Positions 50,083 through 59,454 of a DNA stretch of 64,000 nucleotides are shown here, piece after piece. Each line of letters opens with the position of its first letter. The first letter of the stretch is position 1. The DNA lies in contig DAOUMD010000277.1 of assembly GCA_034412795.1 (NCBI GenBank), positions 1-64,000 of the forward strand. Reading direction: 5' to 3'. A program made the position numbers and the translations under genes. The DNA comes from JAUVPY01 sp034412795 (GTDB taxonomy: Bacteria > Chloroflexota > Anaerolineae > 4572-78 > NAK82). Under the pieces are notes generated by a model. It was not told the DNA's origin. It made no database searches and was given only the letters and a program-made list of their open reading frames with translations.

Positions 50083-51705
50083 TTAGCCGTCAAAGGTTTC
50101 TGACCGGTAGACGACCTGACCATCAAATATGGTGAGCGAGACTTCGGTGTCGGCGATTTCTGCCCCCGGAATGGCAAAGATGTCGCTGCTCAACACGACA
50201 AGGTCGGCCAGTTTGCCAGGGGTGATGCTCCCCTGGTGCTTCGCCAGACCGCTAGCGTGGGCCGCACCCATGGTATAAGCCGACACCGCCTCGGCCACGG
50301 TCAGACGTTGTTCGGGAAACCAACCGCCATCTGGCGTGCCATCGCGTCTCTGGCGCGTTACGGCCGCGTGGATGCCCCACAACGGGTTGGGGGAAGCGAC
50401 CGGGCAATCAGAGCCGAAAGCCAGAACCGTACCGGCATCCAGCAAGTCGCGAAAAGCATAGGCCCAACGAGCACGGTCACCACAAGCCCGGTCGATCATC
50501 ACCATATCGTCGGTGGCGTGAAGTGGCTGAACCGAGGCAACTAACCCCAGTGAGCTCAGGCGTCCCAGGTCGTGGGGATGGCCATGCTGCACGTGCTCTA
50601 TACGATGGGGAGCGGATGGCGGTGTAGTCGCACGCTGGCGGTCAAGTACATCCGCGAAGACGTCAAGCAGTTCGCGTATGGCTCTGTCACCGATGGCATG
50701 GATGCTGGTTGAAAGCCCGGCGCGATGGGCGCTGGATATGATCTCAGCCATCTCCTCCACCGGTGTGAGGGGGAGACCAGCCCCGGCATCCTCAAACGGC
50801 TCCAGCATCCAGGCCGTGCGTGGCCCTGTCGCGCCATCGGCGAAGATCTTAACGCCACCGACTCGCAGGTAGTCGTCACCGAAATTAGTGCGCAGACCCA
50901 ACTCGATGGCCTCCTGCAATCGCTCCACGGCCAGCATCATCCACACTCGCAGGCCAAGCCTCCCCTCTGCGCGCAAGCGCTGATAGGTGCGAAAGGCCGG
51001 GGCGCCGGCGCGCCCACCCATAACACGCATATCGTGAACCCCGGTCAGGCCCAGGCGGTGGGCGATGTCGGTTTCCCGGCGTATAGCCTCGTCCAATTCG
51101 TCATCTGTCAAGGGGGGTATGACCCCGCGCACCAGTTCTATGGCTAACTCGCGCAGGATGCCAGTCGGCTGACCCGCCCCATCCCTGTCAATGATACCGG
51201 CCTCGGGATTGGGTGTGTCGGCAGTGATAGCGGCGGCTCTTAGCGCCTGGGAGTTGGTCCAGGCCAGGTGTCCATCCGCGCGCCACAAAACGACCGGGTT
51301 GTGAGGAGCAAGATCATCCAAGTCGGCACGAGTTGGCGGGGACGGAACGGGCCATTCTGTCTCGGTCCAGCCTCGACCTATGATCCATTGATCGGGGGAA
51401 GCCGCCTCGACAGCGCGGCGCACTCGCTCCCGCGCTTCATCCAGTGATGCGGTGCCGGCGAGATCAACGCCAAGCAGGGCCAACGCCCAGTTGTAGAGAT
51501 GAAAATGGGAGTCAACCAGACCTGGCAGGACCCGGCGCCCCCCCAGGTTTACCAACCGGGCCTGAGGTCCACCCAGGCCCCGGATGTCGTCGTCATCCCC
51601 GACGGCCATAAAACGATTGCCACGCACGGCCACGGCTGTCGCGTAGGGATAATCGGCGTCCTGGGTATGCAACTTGCCGTTGTATAGAATCAAGTCAGGC
51701 ATCAT
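50083..51705 (-). CDS. YtcJ-type amidohydrolase (amidohydrolase-3)
   Basis: A 540-residue metal-dependent hydrolase. It begins MMPDLILYNGKLHT, with the metal motif VDSHFHLYNW (about residue 65), a KIFADGATGPRTA strand, HAIGDRAI, RIEHVQHGHP and FGSDCPVASPNPL. The length and motif order fit the YtcJ/NfdA (exoenzyme regulator AepA-annotated) family, which hydrolyses N-substituted amides and formamides. It is convergent with the peptide permease genes and may process an imported compound. Confidence 0.88.
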   Translation of the reverse strand: MMPDLILYNGKLHTQDADYPYATAVAVRGNRFMAVGDDDDIRGLGGPQARLVNLGGRRVLPGLVDSHFHLYNWALALLGVDLAGTASLDEARERVRRAVEAASPDQWIIGRGWTETEWPVPSPPTRADLDDLAPHNPVVLWRADGHLAWTNSQALRAAAITADTPNPEAGIIDRDGAGQPTGILRELAIELVRGVIPPLTDDELDEAIRRETDIAHRLGLTGVHDMRVMGGRAGAPAFRTYQRLRAEGRLGLRVWMMLAVERLQEAIELGLRTNFGDDYLRVGGVKIFADGATGPRTAWMLEPFEDAGAGLPLTPVEEMAEIISSAHRAGLSTSIHAIGDRAIRELLDVFADVLDRQRATTPPSAPHRIEHVQHGHPHDLGRLSSLGLVASVQPLHATDDMVMIDRACGDRARWAYAFRDLLDAGTVLAFGSDCPVASPNPLWGIHAAVTRQRRDGTPDGGWFPEQRLTVAEAVSAYTMGAAHASGLAKHQGSITPGKLADLVVLSSDIFAIPGAEIADTEVSLTIFDGQVVYRSETFDG

Positions 51706-51715
51706 ATGTTCTCCC

Positions 51716-52459
51716 TTACACCTCCAACGCCCGCAAACGGCGTTGGATCTGGCGGACGTCCTCGGCCTGATCGCCGGTCAATTTCAGGTGATCCGCGATA
51801 CGACCATCCATCAAAAACACCACCCGGTCGGCGAAACTGGCCGCTTTGGCGTCGTGGGTGACAACCACGATCGTCTGACTCATCTCATCACACGAGCGGC
51901 GCAGCAATTCCAGTATCTCCTCGCCGGTTCTGCTGTCCAGGTTACCGGTCGGTTCATCAGCTAATACGATAGCCGGATCTGTGACAAAGGCACGGGCGAT
52001 GGCTACCCTCTGCTGCTGACCACCGGAAAGTTGGTCCGGCTTGTGATGGCGGCGGTCGGACAGACCAACCAACTCCAGCAACAGGTCGATTTTCCCCTGG
52101 TGTTTCTTGATGTTTTGTCCATCGATGAGCAGCGGCAGAGCGATGTTTTCTTCGGCGGTGAGGGTGGGTAGCAGGTTGAAGAATTGGAAGACGAAGCCCA
52201 CATTCCGGCGGCGGATCAACGTGATCTCTTTGTCGTTGAGCAACGAGAGCGGATTGCCTGCCAGGGTTACCTCGCCGTCGGTGGGGCCATCAAGGCCACC
52301 CAGCAGGTGCAGCAAGGTGCTCTTTCCGCTGCCCGAGGGTCCCATGATCGCCACAAACTCTCCCTCTGCCACCATAAAGTCCACCCCGGCCAGAGCGTCC
52401 ACGGTCACTTCGCCCATTTGATATTGTTTGCTTACCTGGTTCGTTTCAAGTATGGCCAT
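51716..52459 (-). CDS. LolD/MacB-type ABC transporter ATPase
   Basis: A 247-residue ABC ATPase with Walker A GPSGSGKST, Q-loop FVFQFFNLLPTLTAEEN, signature LSGGQQQRVAIARA, Walker B IVLADEPTGNLDS and switch His THDAKAA. The FNLLPTLTAxEN segment and DEPTGNLD place it in the LolD/MacB/FtsE group working with MacB-like permeases. No such permease is adjacent on either side, so its partner must be elsewhere or expression is separate. It starts 87 bp from the divergent vapB gene. Confidence 0.92.
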   Translation of the reverse strand: MAILETNQVSKQYQMGEVTVDALAGVDFMVAEGEFVAIMGPSGSGKSTLLHLLGGLDGPTDGEVTLAGNPLSLLNDKEITLIRRRNVGFVFQFFNLLPTLTAEENIALPLLIDGQNIKKHQGKIDLLLELVGLSDRRHHKPDQLSGGQQQRVAIARAFVTDPAIVLADEPTGNLDSRTGEEILELLRRSCDEMSQTIVVVTHDAKAASFADRVVFLMDGRIADHLKLTGDQAEDVRQIQRRLRALEV

Positions 52460-52546
52460 TTTTTCCCTAGTTTACAATGGTAGCTTGACGGGTGCTATGA
52501 TTCGTGTTATCATTTTAGCACAAATGTAATCATGATGGAGTGAGCG

Positions 52547-52795
52547 ATGGTTCGTACTCAAATTCAATTAACCGAAGATCAGTCACGTGCCTTAAAATCG
52601 TTGTCCGCTCAACGCGGGGTGCCGGTAGCTGAATTGATTCGGCAAAGCGTGGACAATTTCCTTCGGTCCTCGGTTGGTCTTGATGACCAGGAACGTCGGC
52701 AGCGGGCGATAAGTGTGGCTGGCAAATTCCGCTCCGGTCAGAACGATGTCGCGGTCAATCACGATAACTACTTAGCCGAGGCCTACGCCAAATGA
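52547..52795 (+). CDS. vapB: Ribbon-helix-helix antitoxin (VapB-like)
   Basis: An 82-residue protein. Residues 1-45 are a CopG-like ribbon-helix-helix (VRTQIQLTEDQSRALKSLS, then VPVAELIRQSVDNFL). The C-terminal tail (SVAGKFRSGQNDVAVNHDNYLAEAYAK) is the kind of segment that wraps a PIN toxin. The stop overlaps the toxin start (ATGA). It probably represses its own promoter. Confidence 0.88.
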   Translation: MVRTQIQLTEDQSRALKSLSAQRGVPVAELIRQSVDNFLRSSVGLDDQERRQRAISVAGKFRSGQNDVAVNHDNYLAEAYAK

Positions 52796-53190
52796 CTGTC
52801 TTCGTCGACACATCTGCTTTCTATGCAACCCTCGACGCTGACGATGGGCAGCATCAACCGGCCAAACAGACGTGGGTAGCCTTGTTAAACGAAACAACTG
52901 ACTTGGTCTGTAGTAACTACGTGATAGTCGAAACCATGGCGCTGGTGCAAAATCGGTTGGGCATTGAAGCCGTGCGAGTCTTTCAAGAAGACATGCTGCC
53001 CGTGGTGCGCATCGAGTGGGTAGATGAGCCGGTTCACCAAGCAGGGGTAACTGCCTTAATGACGGCTGGGCGGCGACATCTCAGCTTGGTAGATTGCGTG
53101 AGCTTCGACCTCATGCGACGGTTTGGAATTCGGCGGGCCTTTGCTTTTGACGAGCATTTTGCCGAGCAGGGATTTGAACTTGTTCCATAG
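52792..53190 (+). CDS. vapC: PIN-domain RNase toxin (VapC-like)
   Basis: A 132-residue PIN domain with the four acidic residues of the active site: Asp6 (VFVDTSAFYA), Glu47 (IVETMAL), Asp101 (LVDCVSFDLM) and Asp120 (AFAFDEHF). PIN toxins cleave RNA, often tRNA or rRNA. It is encoded with its antitoxin and followed by a set of stem-loops including likely terminators. Confidence 0.9.
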   Translation: MTVFVDTSAFYATLDADDGQHQPAKQTWVALLNETTDLVCSNYVIVETMALVQNRLGIEAVRVFQEDMLPVVRIEWVDEPVHQAGVTALMTAGRRHLSLVDCVSFDLMRRFGIRRAFAFDEHFAEQGFELVP

Positions 53191-53225
53191 ACAGTCCTGT
53201 ACAAAACGGTATCACGACCTACTGA

Positions 53226-53412
53226 AAAAAGGTTCAACCGGCTATGAGTGGGGCGGTAGCACCACATTTGAGCGTGGAGCGCCGGAGCCAATGATTGAAA
53301 TCATAGGCTGATATGAGGAAGTGCGTTCAAAACGCACTAAAGCTTCGCCTCTTAACCTGTTTTTAACAGGTTTTGCATATAAGCGGGGTGTTTCAATGCC
53401 CCGTTTCTTTCT
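53226..53412 (+). ncRNA. Stem-loop cluster after vapC, candidate ncRNA with terminators
   Basis: Four hairpins follow in 130 bp: AGCC-A-ATGATT-GA-AATCAT-A-GGCT (53286-53309), AGTGCGTT-CAA-AACGCACT (53320-53338, enclosed by GAGG/CCTC), AACCTGTT-TTT-AACAGGTT followed by TT (53354-53374) and CGGGG...CCCCG followed by TTTCTTTCT (53384-53412). The last is a plausible intrinsic terminator. The upstream part has no ORF. It could be a small RNA or an elaborate 3' UTR of vapC. Nothing else is visible in the 363-bp gap. Confidence 0.45.
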
Positions 53413-53553
53413 CTATCAATGTACCATCAAATATTGTCTCGAACTTTGTGAGCATGGTCACCGAGGACTCTTATCCACTTAGCCGAGCCCAAGCAGTACC
53501 CATTTTCCCGCAAGACTCCATACAACGCAGGTATATGGGAAGCGCCAGATTCG

Positions 53554-55380
53554 TTACCCAGGGGCCACCTCCCGGAACTGCCGGGCATACAACTCTGCGT
53601 AGGCTCCGCCTTGGGCCAACAATTCTTCGTGGCGCCCCTGTTCGACGACGCGACCGTCCTCCAATACATAAACTCGATCGGCGTCCCGGATCGTGCTCAG
53701 CCGGTGAGCGATTACAAGGCTGGTCCGGCCCCGGAGCAATCGATTCAGCGCGTCTTGGATGACCAACTCGGTGCGTGTGTCCACGTTGGCCGTCGCCTCA
53801 TCCAGGATGAGGATACGGGGATCGGCCAGCACTGCGCGGGCCAGGCTGATGAGCTGTCTCTGACCCTGGCTGAGGGTGCCGCCCCTCTCACCTAACTCTG
53901 TGTGGTACCCATCAGATAGACTCATTATGAACTCGTGGGCGCCGACAGCTTGGGCTGCCGCTTCGACCTCGTCATCGCTGGCGTCGAGCCGCCCGTAGCG
54001 AATGTTATCGGCCACGGTACCTGCAAAGAGAAAGCTGTCTTGCAGTACCACCCCCATTTGGCGGCGCAGGCTGGCACGGGTCACTGTGCGCACATCGGTT
54101 CCGTCAATCAGCACCCGCCCCTCAGTCGCGTCATAGAAGCGCCCTACCAAGTTGACGAGTGTCGTCTTGCCTGCGCCGGTGGGGCCGACAATGGCGATCG
54201 TCTGTCCGGACTCAGCGATGAGGTTGACATCTTGCAGCACAAATTCCCCATCACCGGTACGTCCATTTCCATTGCCCCGGCTGCCGTACGCAAAACTGAC
54301 GCGGTCGAATACCACCTGTCCTTGAATAAGGGGCATCTCACGCGCGTCAACGCTGTCCACCAGATCGAGCGGCTCGTCTAATAAATCAAAAATGCGTTCT
54401 CCGGCGGCCAGCGCGGCCTGCAAGATGGCGTAGACTTGGCTGATCTGCTGTACCGGGCGGAAGAACTGCTGTACGTATCGCAGGAAGGATATCACCACGC
54501 CCACCGTTATCAGACCGACGATGGCCATGTAGCCGCCGAATCCAACTACGATAGCAGTGGCGATGGTGCTCAGCACATCCATAGCAGGTGCGAAGGCGGA
54601 GGTGATGCCGACGGCGCCCACGTTGGCATCTCGATTGGCGGCGTTGAGTTCGGTGAATCGCTGGCGATCTGCCTCTTCCCGACTAAAGGCCTGGGCTACC
54701 CTGACCCCGGAGATTTTTTCCTCCAGTTCCACGTTGACGTCTCCGATGGTCTCACGAGTCTCACGAAAGGCAGTCCTTGCGCGCCGGGCCAACAGATTGA
54801 TTACCAGCAACATGACCGGGATGACGGAGAAGCTGATCAATGCCAACTGCCAGCTAAGGGCGACCATAGCCACCACGATGGCAACCATCTGGAAGATGCC
54901 GCCCAGCATTTGCACCAAGCCGTTACTCAGCAGTTGGTTGAGCACGTCCACGTCATTGGTCAGGCGGCTCATCAAGTCGCCCACGTCGTGGCGGTCGAAG
55001 TAGCTCAGGGAGAGGGCCTGGATTTTGGCAAAAATCTCGTCGCGTATGTGAGCCAACACATTTTGGCCCACCCAGCCCATCAAGTAAAATTGCCCCCCCA
55101 TCGTCACCAACCCCAGCAGGTATACGCCCAACAAAAGCAACATAGTACCTGCCAGACCGGACCGATCACCAACAGAAATGAATTGGTCAATCGCCTTGCC
55201 AATCAGGAAGGGTCCGGCAGCAAACGAGATAGCGTTGATCACTACCAAGATCAGTATCAAAGTCAGGTAGGGCCAGAAGGGTTTGAGATAGCCGGTCAGC
55301 CGCACGACTACCGCGCCCTTATTGTGGGCATGCCCTTCATCTAATTCAAGCACACGTCGATACCCGTGCATCATACCCAT
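53554..55380 (-). CDS. ABC exporter half-transporter, catalytically intact subunit
   Basis: A 608-residue type IV ABC exporter: six TM helices (about 30-330), then an ATPase domain with Walker A GPTGAGKTT, signature LSQGQRQ, Walker B ILILDEATANVD with the catalytic Glu, and switch His in IAHRLSTI. The variant signature LSQGQ together with the partner's features matches heterodimeric exporters such as TM287/288 and BmrCD. It would export drugs, lipids or peptides. The partner gene is upstream across a MITE. Confidence 0.93.
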   Translation of the reverse strand: MGMMHGYRRVLELDEGHAHNKGAVVVRLTGYLKPFWPYLTLILILVVINAISFAAGPFLIGKAIDQFISVGDRSGLAGTMLLLLGVYLLGLVTMGGQFYLMGWVGQNVLAHIRDEIFAKIQALSLSYFDRHDVGDLMSRLTNDVDVLNQLLSNGLVQMLGGIFQMVAIVVAMVALSWQLALISFSVIPVMLLVINLLARRARTAFRETRETIGDVNVELEEKISGVRVAQAFSREEADRQRFTELNAANRDANVGAVGITSAFAPAMDVLSTIATAIVVGFGGYMAIVGLITVGVVISFLRYVQQFFRPVQQISQVYAILQAALAAGERIFDLLDEPLDLVDSVDAREMPLIQGQVVFDRVSFAYGSRGNGNGRTGDGEFVLQDVNLIAESGQTIAIVGPTGAGKTTLVNLVGRFYDATEGRVLIDGTDVRTVTRASLRRQMGVVLQDSFLFAGTVADNIRYGRLDASDDEVEAAAQAVGAHEFIMSLSDGYHTELGERGGTLSQGQRQLISLARAVLADPRILILDEATANVDTRTELVIQDALNRLLRGRTSLVIAHRLSTIRDADRVYVLEDGRVVEQGRHEELLAQGGAYAELYARQFREVAPG

Positions 55381-55410
55381 TTAGGTTATCCTCCGATGAC
55401 GAAAGACGAA

Positions 55411-55513
55411 GGCTCATGTTCAGAACAAGTGACAGTATGGTGAGATACGATGAATAGACTTTCCCAAATTTGCTTCTGCTTTCGTACGTTCGCACTTGTT
55501 CTGAACATGAGCT
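55411..55513. mobile_element. 103-bp MITE with 8-bp target duplication
   Basis: It begins GGCTCATGTTCAGAACAAGTG and ends in the inverted CACTTGTTCTGAACATGAGCT, with 20 of 21 bases complementary. It is flanked by AAGACGAA at 55403-55410 and 55514-55521. It is non-coding and inserted between the two subunits of an ABC exporter. A lone end of the same family lies at 42184. GGCTC ends with an 8-bp duplication again suggest ISL3-type mobilisation (inference). Confidence 0.85.
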
Positions 55514-55538
55514 AAGACGAATTATGGTTGACGGACCA

Positions 55539-57317
55539 CTAGGCGGCCACTGCCGCTGGCGCATCTTCACGCAACTGTGAGTACAGGATCTCGGCGTAGA
55601 GCGCGCTCTCAGCTAATAATTGCTGGTGGGTACCCATCGCGGCCAACCTCCCATGATCTAGCACCAAGATCAGATCAGCGCCACGGACGGTGCTGATGCG
55701 CTGGGCGATGACGAAGCTGGTGCGGCCTACCATCAGCCGTTCGAGAGCCTGTTGGATTTGATATTCCGTCTCGGCATCTACGCTTGAAGTGCTGTCGTCA
55801 AGAATAAGGACCTGTGGGTCAACCAGCAAGGCACGGGCGATGGCAATACGTTGACGTTGACCGCCGCTCAGCCCTACACCACGTTCCCCGACCCGCGTCT
55901 GATAGCCATCGGGCATTTCCATAATAAAGTCGTGGGCCTGGGCTGCCTGGGCTGCCTCCATCACCTCCTCATCCCTGGCCTCGGGGCGGCCGTACGCGAT
56001 GTTGTCGCGGATTGTGCCGGAGAAGAGTGTCGTCTCTTGCAGCACGATGCCAATCTGTGATCGCAAACTGTCAAGAGTTACCTGGCGCACGTCGTGGCCA
56101 TCCACCGTCACCCGACCGTCGGTCACGTCGTAGAAGCGGGGAATGAGGTTGATGATTGTGCTCTTACCCGACCCGGTCGCACCCAGGATAGCCACCGTCT
56201 GTCCGGCATCGACTACGAAACTGACATCGCTGAGAATATCGCGCTCGCCACCCAGGTAGCGGAAACCCACTTTTTCAAAGGCCACACGTCCCTGGATGGG
56301 CGGCAGCGGAACCGCATCAGGCCGGTCCGTGACTTCCGACTCGGCGTCGAGAATATCGAAGATGCGGCGTGCGCTGGCCGTAGACCGGGCGATCATGGCG
56401 CTCAGCATACCGATCATCATGATAGGGAAAATCATAAAGTTCAGGTAGGTGATGAATGCCGCCAGTTCACCTACGCTCAATCCTTCTGAGATGGCCATGT
56501 TGCCGCCAACCCATACAATAGCCAGAGTGCCAAGATTAAAGATAAAGAAGACAAGGGGGAAGTTGCTGGCAAAGGCGCGCACCGTCTGTAGGTTGATCTT
56601 CAAATAGGCCTGGTTGGCAGCCTGGAATCGATCGGCCTCGAACGGCTCACGCGCGAAGGCTTTTATCACCCGCACCCCGGCCAGGTTCTCTTGCAGCACG
56701 GTATTGAGCGCCCCCAGCCTGGCCTGGACTTGCTCGAACAGGGGGCGAACGGTCACCAGAAAGCGGCCGATGAGCACAAACATCAACGGGATGGTCGCAA
56801 GGACAATCAGGGCCAATCGCCGATTCAGGAGGAACATCAGCGTTGCGCTGCCAAGCATCATGATGATGGCATTGATAAATTGGAAGAGCCCCATCCCGGT
56901 GAATTGGCGTACCATTTCCACATCGCTGGTGAGACGTGTCATCAGTTGGCCGGTTTGGGCACGGTCGTGGTAGCTGAAGCTGAGGCTCTGGATTTTGTCG
57001 AACAGATCGTTACGCACATCGAAGGCCACATTTTGTGAGGCTTTCTCGGACCAGTAGCTTTGGGTGAAGTTAAAGACACCGCGTATCAGCGCCAAACCGA
57101 CCAGGCCCAGCCCGCTCAAGATGATGACCTGCATGTTGCCTGGCGTAATGCCGTAGTCTATCACCCAGCGGATAATCTGGGGGATAGCAAGATTAGCCGC
57201 CGTTACCAGCAGCAAGCTGGCGATGGCGCCCACGGCTATTAACCAATAAGGTCTCAGATAACTAATCGAACGACGCAATGAAGGCATACGCTTCTCCGTA
57301 TTTGCTGGTCCGAACAT
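55539..57317 (-). CDS. ABC exporter half-transporter, degenerate-site subunit
   Basis: A 592-residue ABC exporter with six TM helices and an ATPase domain: Walker A GATGSGKS, signature LSGGQRQ, Walker B LILDDSTSSVD. The catalytic Glu is replaced by Asp, and the switch His by Gln (IAQRISTV). These are the substitutions of the non-hydrolysing half in TM287/288- or BmrCD-like heterodimers. It pairs with the downstream gene. The two genes form an operon interrupted only by a MITE. Confidence 0.93.
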   Translation of the reverse strand: MFGPANTEKRMPSLRRSISYLRPYWLIAVGAIASLLLVTAANLAIPQIIRWVIDYGITPGNMQVIILSGLGLVGLALIRGVFNFTQSYWSEKASQNVAFDVRNDLFDKIQSLSFSYHDRAQTGQLMTRLTSDVEMVRQFTGMGLFQFINAIIMMLGSATLMFLLNRRLALIVLATIPLMFVLIGRFLVTVRPLFEQVQARLGALNTVLQENLAGVRVIKAFAREPFEADRFQAANQAYLKINLQTVRAFASNFPLVFFIFNLGTLAIVWVGGNMAISEGLSVGELAAFITYLNFMIFPIMMIGMLSAMIARSTASARRIFDILDAESEVTDRPDAVPLPPIQGRVAFEKVGFRYLGGERDILSDVSFVVDAGQTVAILGATGSGKSTIINLIPRFYDVTDGRVTVDGHDVRQVTLDSLRSQIGIVLQETTLFSGTIRDNIAYGRPEARDEEVMEAAQAAQAHDFIMEMPDGYQTRVGERGVGLSGGQRQRIAIARALLVDPQVLILDDSTSSVDAETEYQIQQALERLMVGRTSFVIAQRISTVRGADLILVLDHGRLAAMGTHQQLLAESALYAEILYSQLREDAPAAVAA

Positions 57318-57507
57318 ATGAAACTAAGGATTTAAGGGATGGTTTACCATTATGTGCGGATCAGTCATCATAGACTTTTCGGATTATACCAGTCTACTAT
57401 CTTGCCGTCAATGAACGGTGGAGGCAAGATTTATGATAACCAGAACCTGTGAAGAAATTATGAACACCTTGGGGAGATGTGATGGAAGATACGGTGCCCG
57501 CGTCGTC

Positions 57508-58563
57508 TTAAAAATCTACGAAGAAAGCGTCCCATGGGATCTTTGGCGGCGCCTCGTGACACACAATGTCAATCACGGTCCGTAACAAGGGCACAACAGC
57601 GCCGTCTAATTCTGCCTGATCTATCAAGGTTTCGATCGTCGGACCGATGGCGAGGGCCAGTTCCGCCCCTTCGATCGTGTCCTCGGGCATGTACTTGGCC
57701 TTGGCCTCACGATAACTCATGCCCAGCCCGACCAGACGTCCCATGTGGCTATTGCGCCCGCTCTGACACGTAGCATACAGGTCGCCAGCCCCCGGCAGGG
57801 TGTATACGCTACTCCGCTGACCACCCAGATACTCGACCAGGTAGCCAATCTCCCACAGGGTCTGGGCGAAGATGGCTGAGGCTGCATTGTGCATCGCAGC
57901 CCCGTCAGCGGTCTCACCTTCTTTTTCCAACCAGCCCTGCACCAACCCCACCGCCAAAGCGTAAAGGTTCTTGAGAGCGACACACACTTCCACGCCGATC
58001 ACATCGGTGCTGGTCCAGATGTGATAGTAGGGGGTGCGCAACAAAGCGGCGATCTCTTCCAGCATGTCCTGGTCAGAGCCAGCTAGAACAACGCACGTAT
58101 GCCGCAGGGCGGCCAACTCGCCGGCGATGGAAGGGCCACCAATGGCCGCCAGTTGAACCTCGTTTCGACAATGGGAAGGCAAACCCTTACGCAGCACGTC
58201 GGGCAGAATGTACAGGTTCTGGCCGTCTCCGGCCAGGCCCTTGGTCAGCAGCACGACCGGAGTTTTTGGGGGGAGGCATGCTCCCAGCATCTCGGCCGCC
58301 CAGTCGATGCCCAGGGAGTTGACACCTAGAATCACCAGGTCAACGCCTTCCATGGCCTCGTTCAGCCGATCGAAGGTGTAAGGTATTACCGTTTCGGCTA
58401 GCCGGCTGCGCAGCCTGGGATGGCGGCGACTCTGGTGGACCTCCTCGATAATGTCGCCATCCAGATGAGTACCGACAAGGTGGACCCTGTGACCGTTATC
58501 CGTTATGGGCATAGTGATCGCCGTGCCCATAACCCCGGCACCTAAAACCAGGATCTTGGCCAT
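57508..58563 (-). CDS. GpsA-like NAD(P)-dependent glycerol-3-phosphate dehydrogenase family
   Basis: A 351-residue dehydrogenase. An N-terminal Rossmann fold has LGAGVMGTAI. The family motifs LTKGL, AIGGPSIAGELA and the catalytic Lys region VALKNLYALAVG follow, then PGAGDLYATCQSGRNSHMG. This is the GpsA fold; length and motifs agree, but some active-site context differs from classical GpsA, so the substrate may be another polyol phosphate. It is the third gene after two aldolases, with a 21-bp gap. Confidence 0.82.
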   Translation of the reverse strand: MAKILVLGAGVMGTAITMPITDNGHRVHLVGTHLDGDIIEEVHQSRRHPRLRSRLAETVIPYTFDRLNEAMEGVDLVILGVNSLGIDWAAEMLGACLPPKTPVVLLTKGLAGDGQNLYILPDVLRKGLPSHCRNEVQLAAIGGPSIAGELAALRHTCVVLAGSDQDMLEEIAALLRTPYYHIWTSTDVIGVEVCVALKNLYALAVGLVQGWLEKEGETADGAAMHNAASAIFAQTLWEIGYLVEYLGGQRSSVYTLPGAGDLYATCQSGRNSHMGRLVGLGMSYREAKAKYMPEDTIEGAELALAIGPTIETLIDQAELDGAVVPLLRTVIDIVCHEAPPKIPWDAFFVDF

Positions 58564-58584
58564 GTTAGCTTCCTTTACCCTACG

Positions 58585-59382
58585 CTAAGCGTCCACAACT
58601 ACCTTCCGCAGCTTATCCGCGTTTTCCTTCCACCAATTGAATAGTATCGTAATATCCGTCGAAAGGGAAAAATGACGTACACCCAGGTCGAGGTAGTATT
58701 GGGCCTGATCCACGCTGTTTATCTCGGCGCGCGGCGACACGCCCATCTTCAACGCGGTTTCGATCACCCTTCGCTCCACAGCTTTGATTTGCGGGTCGTT
58801 ACGCTGCCGATAGGCGCCGGGGCGCCCGATGCTCATTGAGTAGTCGGCCGGCCCCCACTGGATCATATCTATGCCGTCTACCGCCAGTATCTCTTCCAGT
58901 CGATCTACGGCGTCCTTCTTCTCGATCATGATGGCTATTATCACGTCATTCAAGGCCTTGACGTACTCGGCCGTACCCGCCGCCGACATATAAGCAAAGC
59001 GTCGTACACCAACGCCGTGCAGGCCATCATCTTCAGGCGTCTCAGGGCGCACGGTCCGCACACAGGCGCGAACATCCTCGGCCGAGCGGCAGTCAACGAA
59101 CAGAACGCTCTGGAATCCAGCGCCGATCGCCCGTTGGGCGTAAAACTGTTGGGGGGATTGATCGATCTTGATCATGGCTGTCATGTCGAACAATTCGACG
59201 GCCCGGCAGAAGTCGTCCAGGGCATACAGGTCAAAGGGCGCGTATTCGGCCACAAATTCAACGTAGTCAAACATGCCGGTATGTCCGATTATCTCGGCGA
59301 TGGACGGCCAGGTGCTGTGCACCCGGGTACCAATCGTCGGGCGGCCAGCGTTCAGGGTTTCGCGAAGTTTGTTTGGTCTCAT
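58585..59382 (-). CDS. HpcH/HpaI family aldolase
   Basis: A 265-residue class II pyruvate aldolase from the ATG at 59382 (MRPNKLRETLNAG), with AAGGAC upstream. It follows the pattern of 2-keto-3-deoxy sugar acid / HpaI aldolases: TIGTRVHSTWPSIAEIIG, YVEFVAEYAPFD, a Glu/Asp metal pair (IEKKDAVDRLEEIL, GPADYSMSIG) and a conserved Arg. It would cleave or form a 2-keto acid from pyruvate and an aldehyde; the substrate is unknown. Confidence 0.85.
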   Translation of the reverse strand: MRPNKLRETLNAGRPTIGTRVHSTWPSIAEIIGHTGMFDYVEFVAEYAPFDLYALDDFCRAVELFDMTAMIKIDQSPQQFYAQRAIGAGFQSVLFVDCRSAEDVRACVRTVRPETPEDDGLHGVGVRRFAYMSAAGTAEYVKALNDVIIAIMIEKKDAVDRLEEILAVDGIDMIQWGPADYSMSIGRPGAYRQRNDPQIKAVERRVIETALKMGVSPRAEINSVDQAQYYLDLGVRHFSLSTDITILFNWWKENADKLRKVVVDA

Positions 59383-59413
59383 AGTCCTTATTCCCTCTGA
59401 TGTCAAACAAAGG

Positions 59414-59441
59414 CGCAGCGGAAGGTCAACCCCCCGCTGCG
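59414..59441 (-). terminator. Possible terminator between fbaB and the HpaI-like gene
   Basis: CGCAGCGG (59414-59421) pairs with CCGCTGCG (59434-59441), an 8-bp GC stem with a 12-nt loop. On the minus strand it is followed by CCTTTGTTTG, a moderate U-rich stretch. It could partly terminate fbaB transcripts. Confidence 0.45.
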
Positions 59442-59454
59442 TCTCGTGTTCAAT

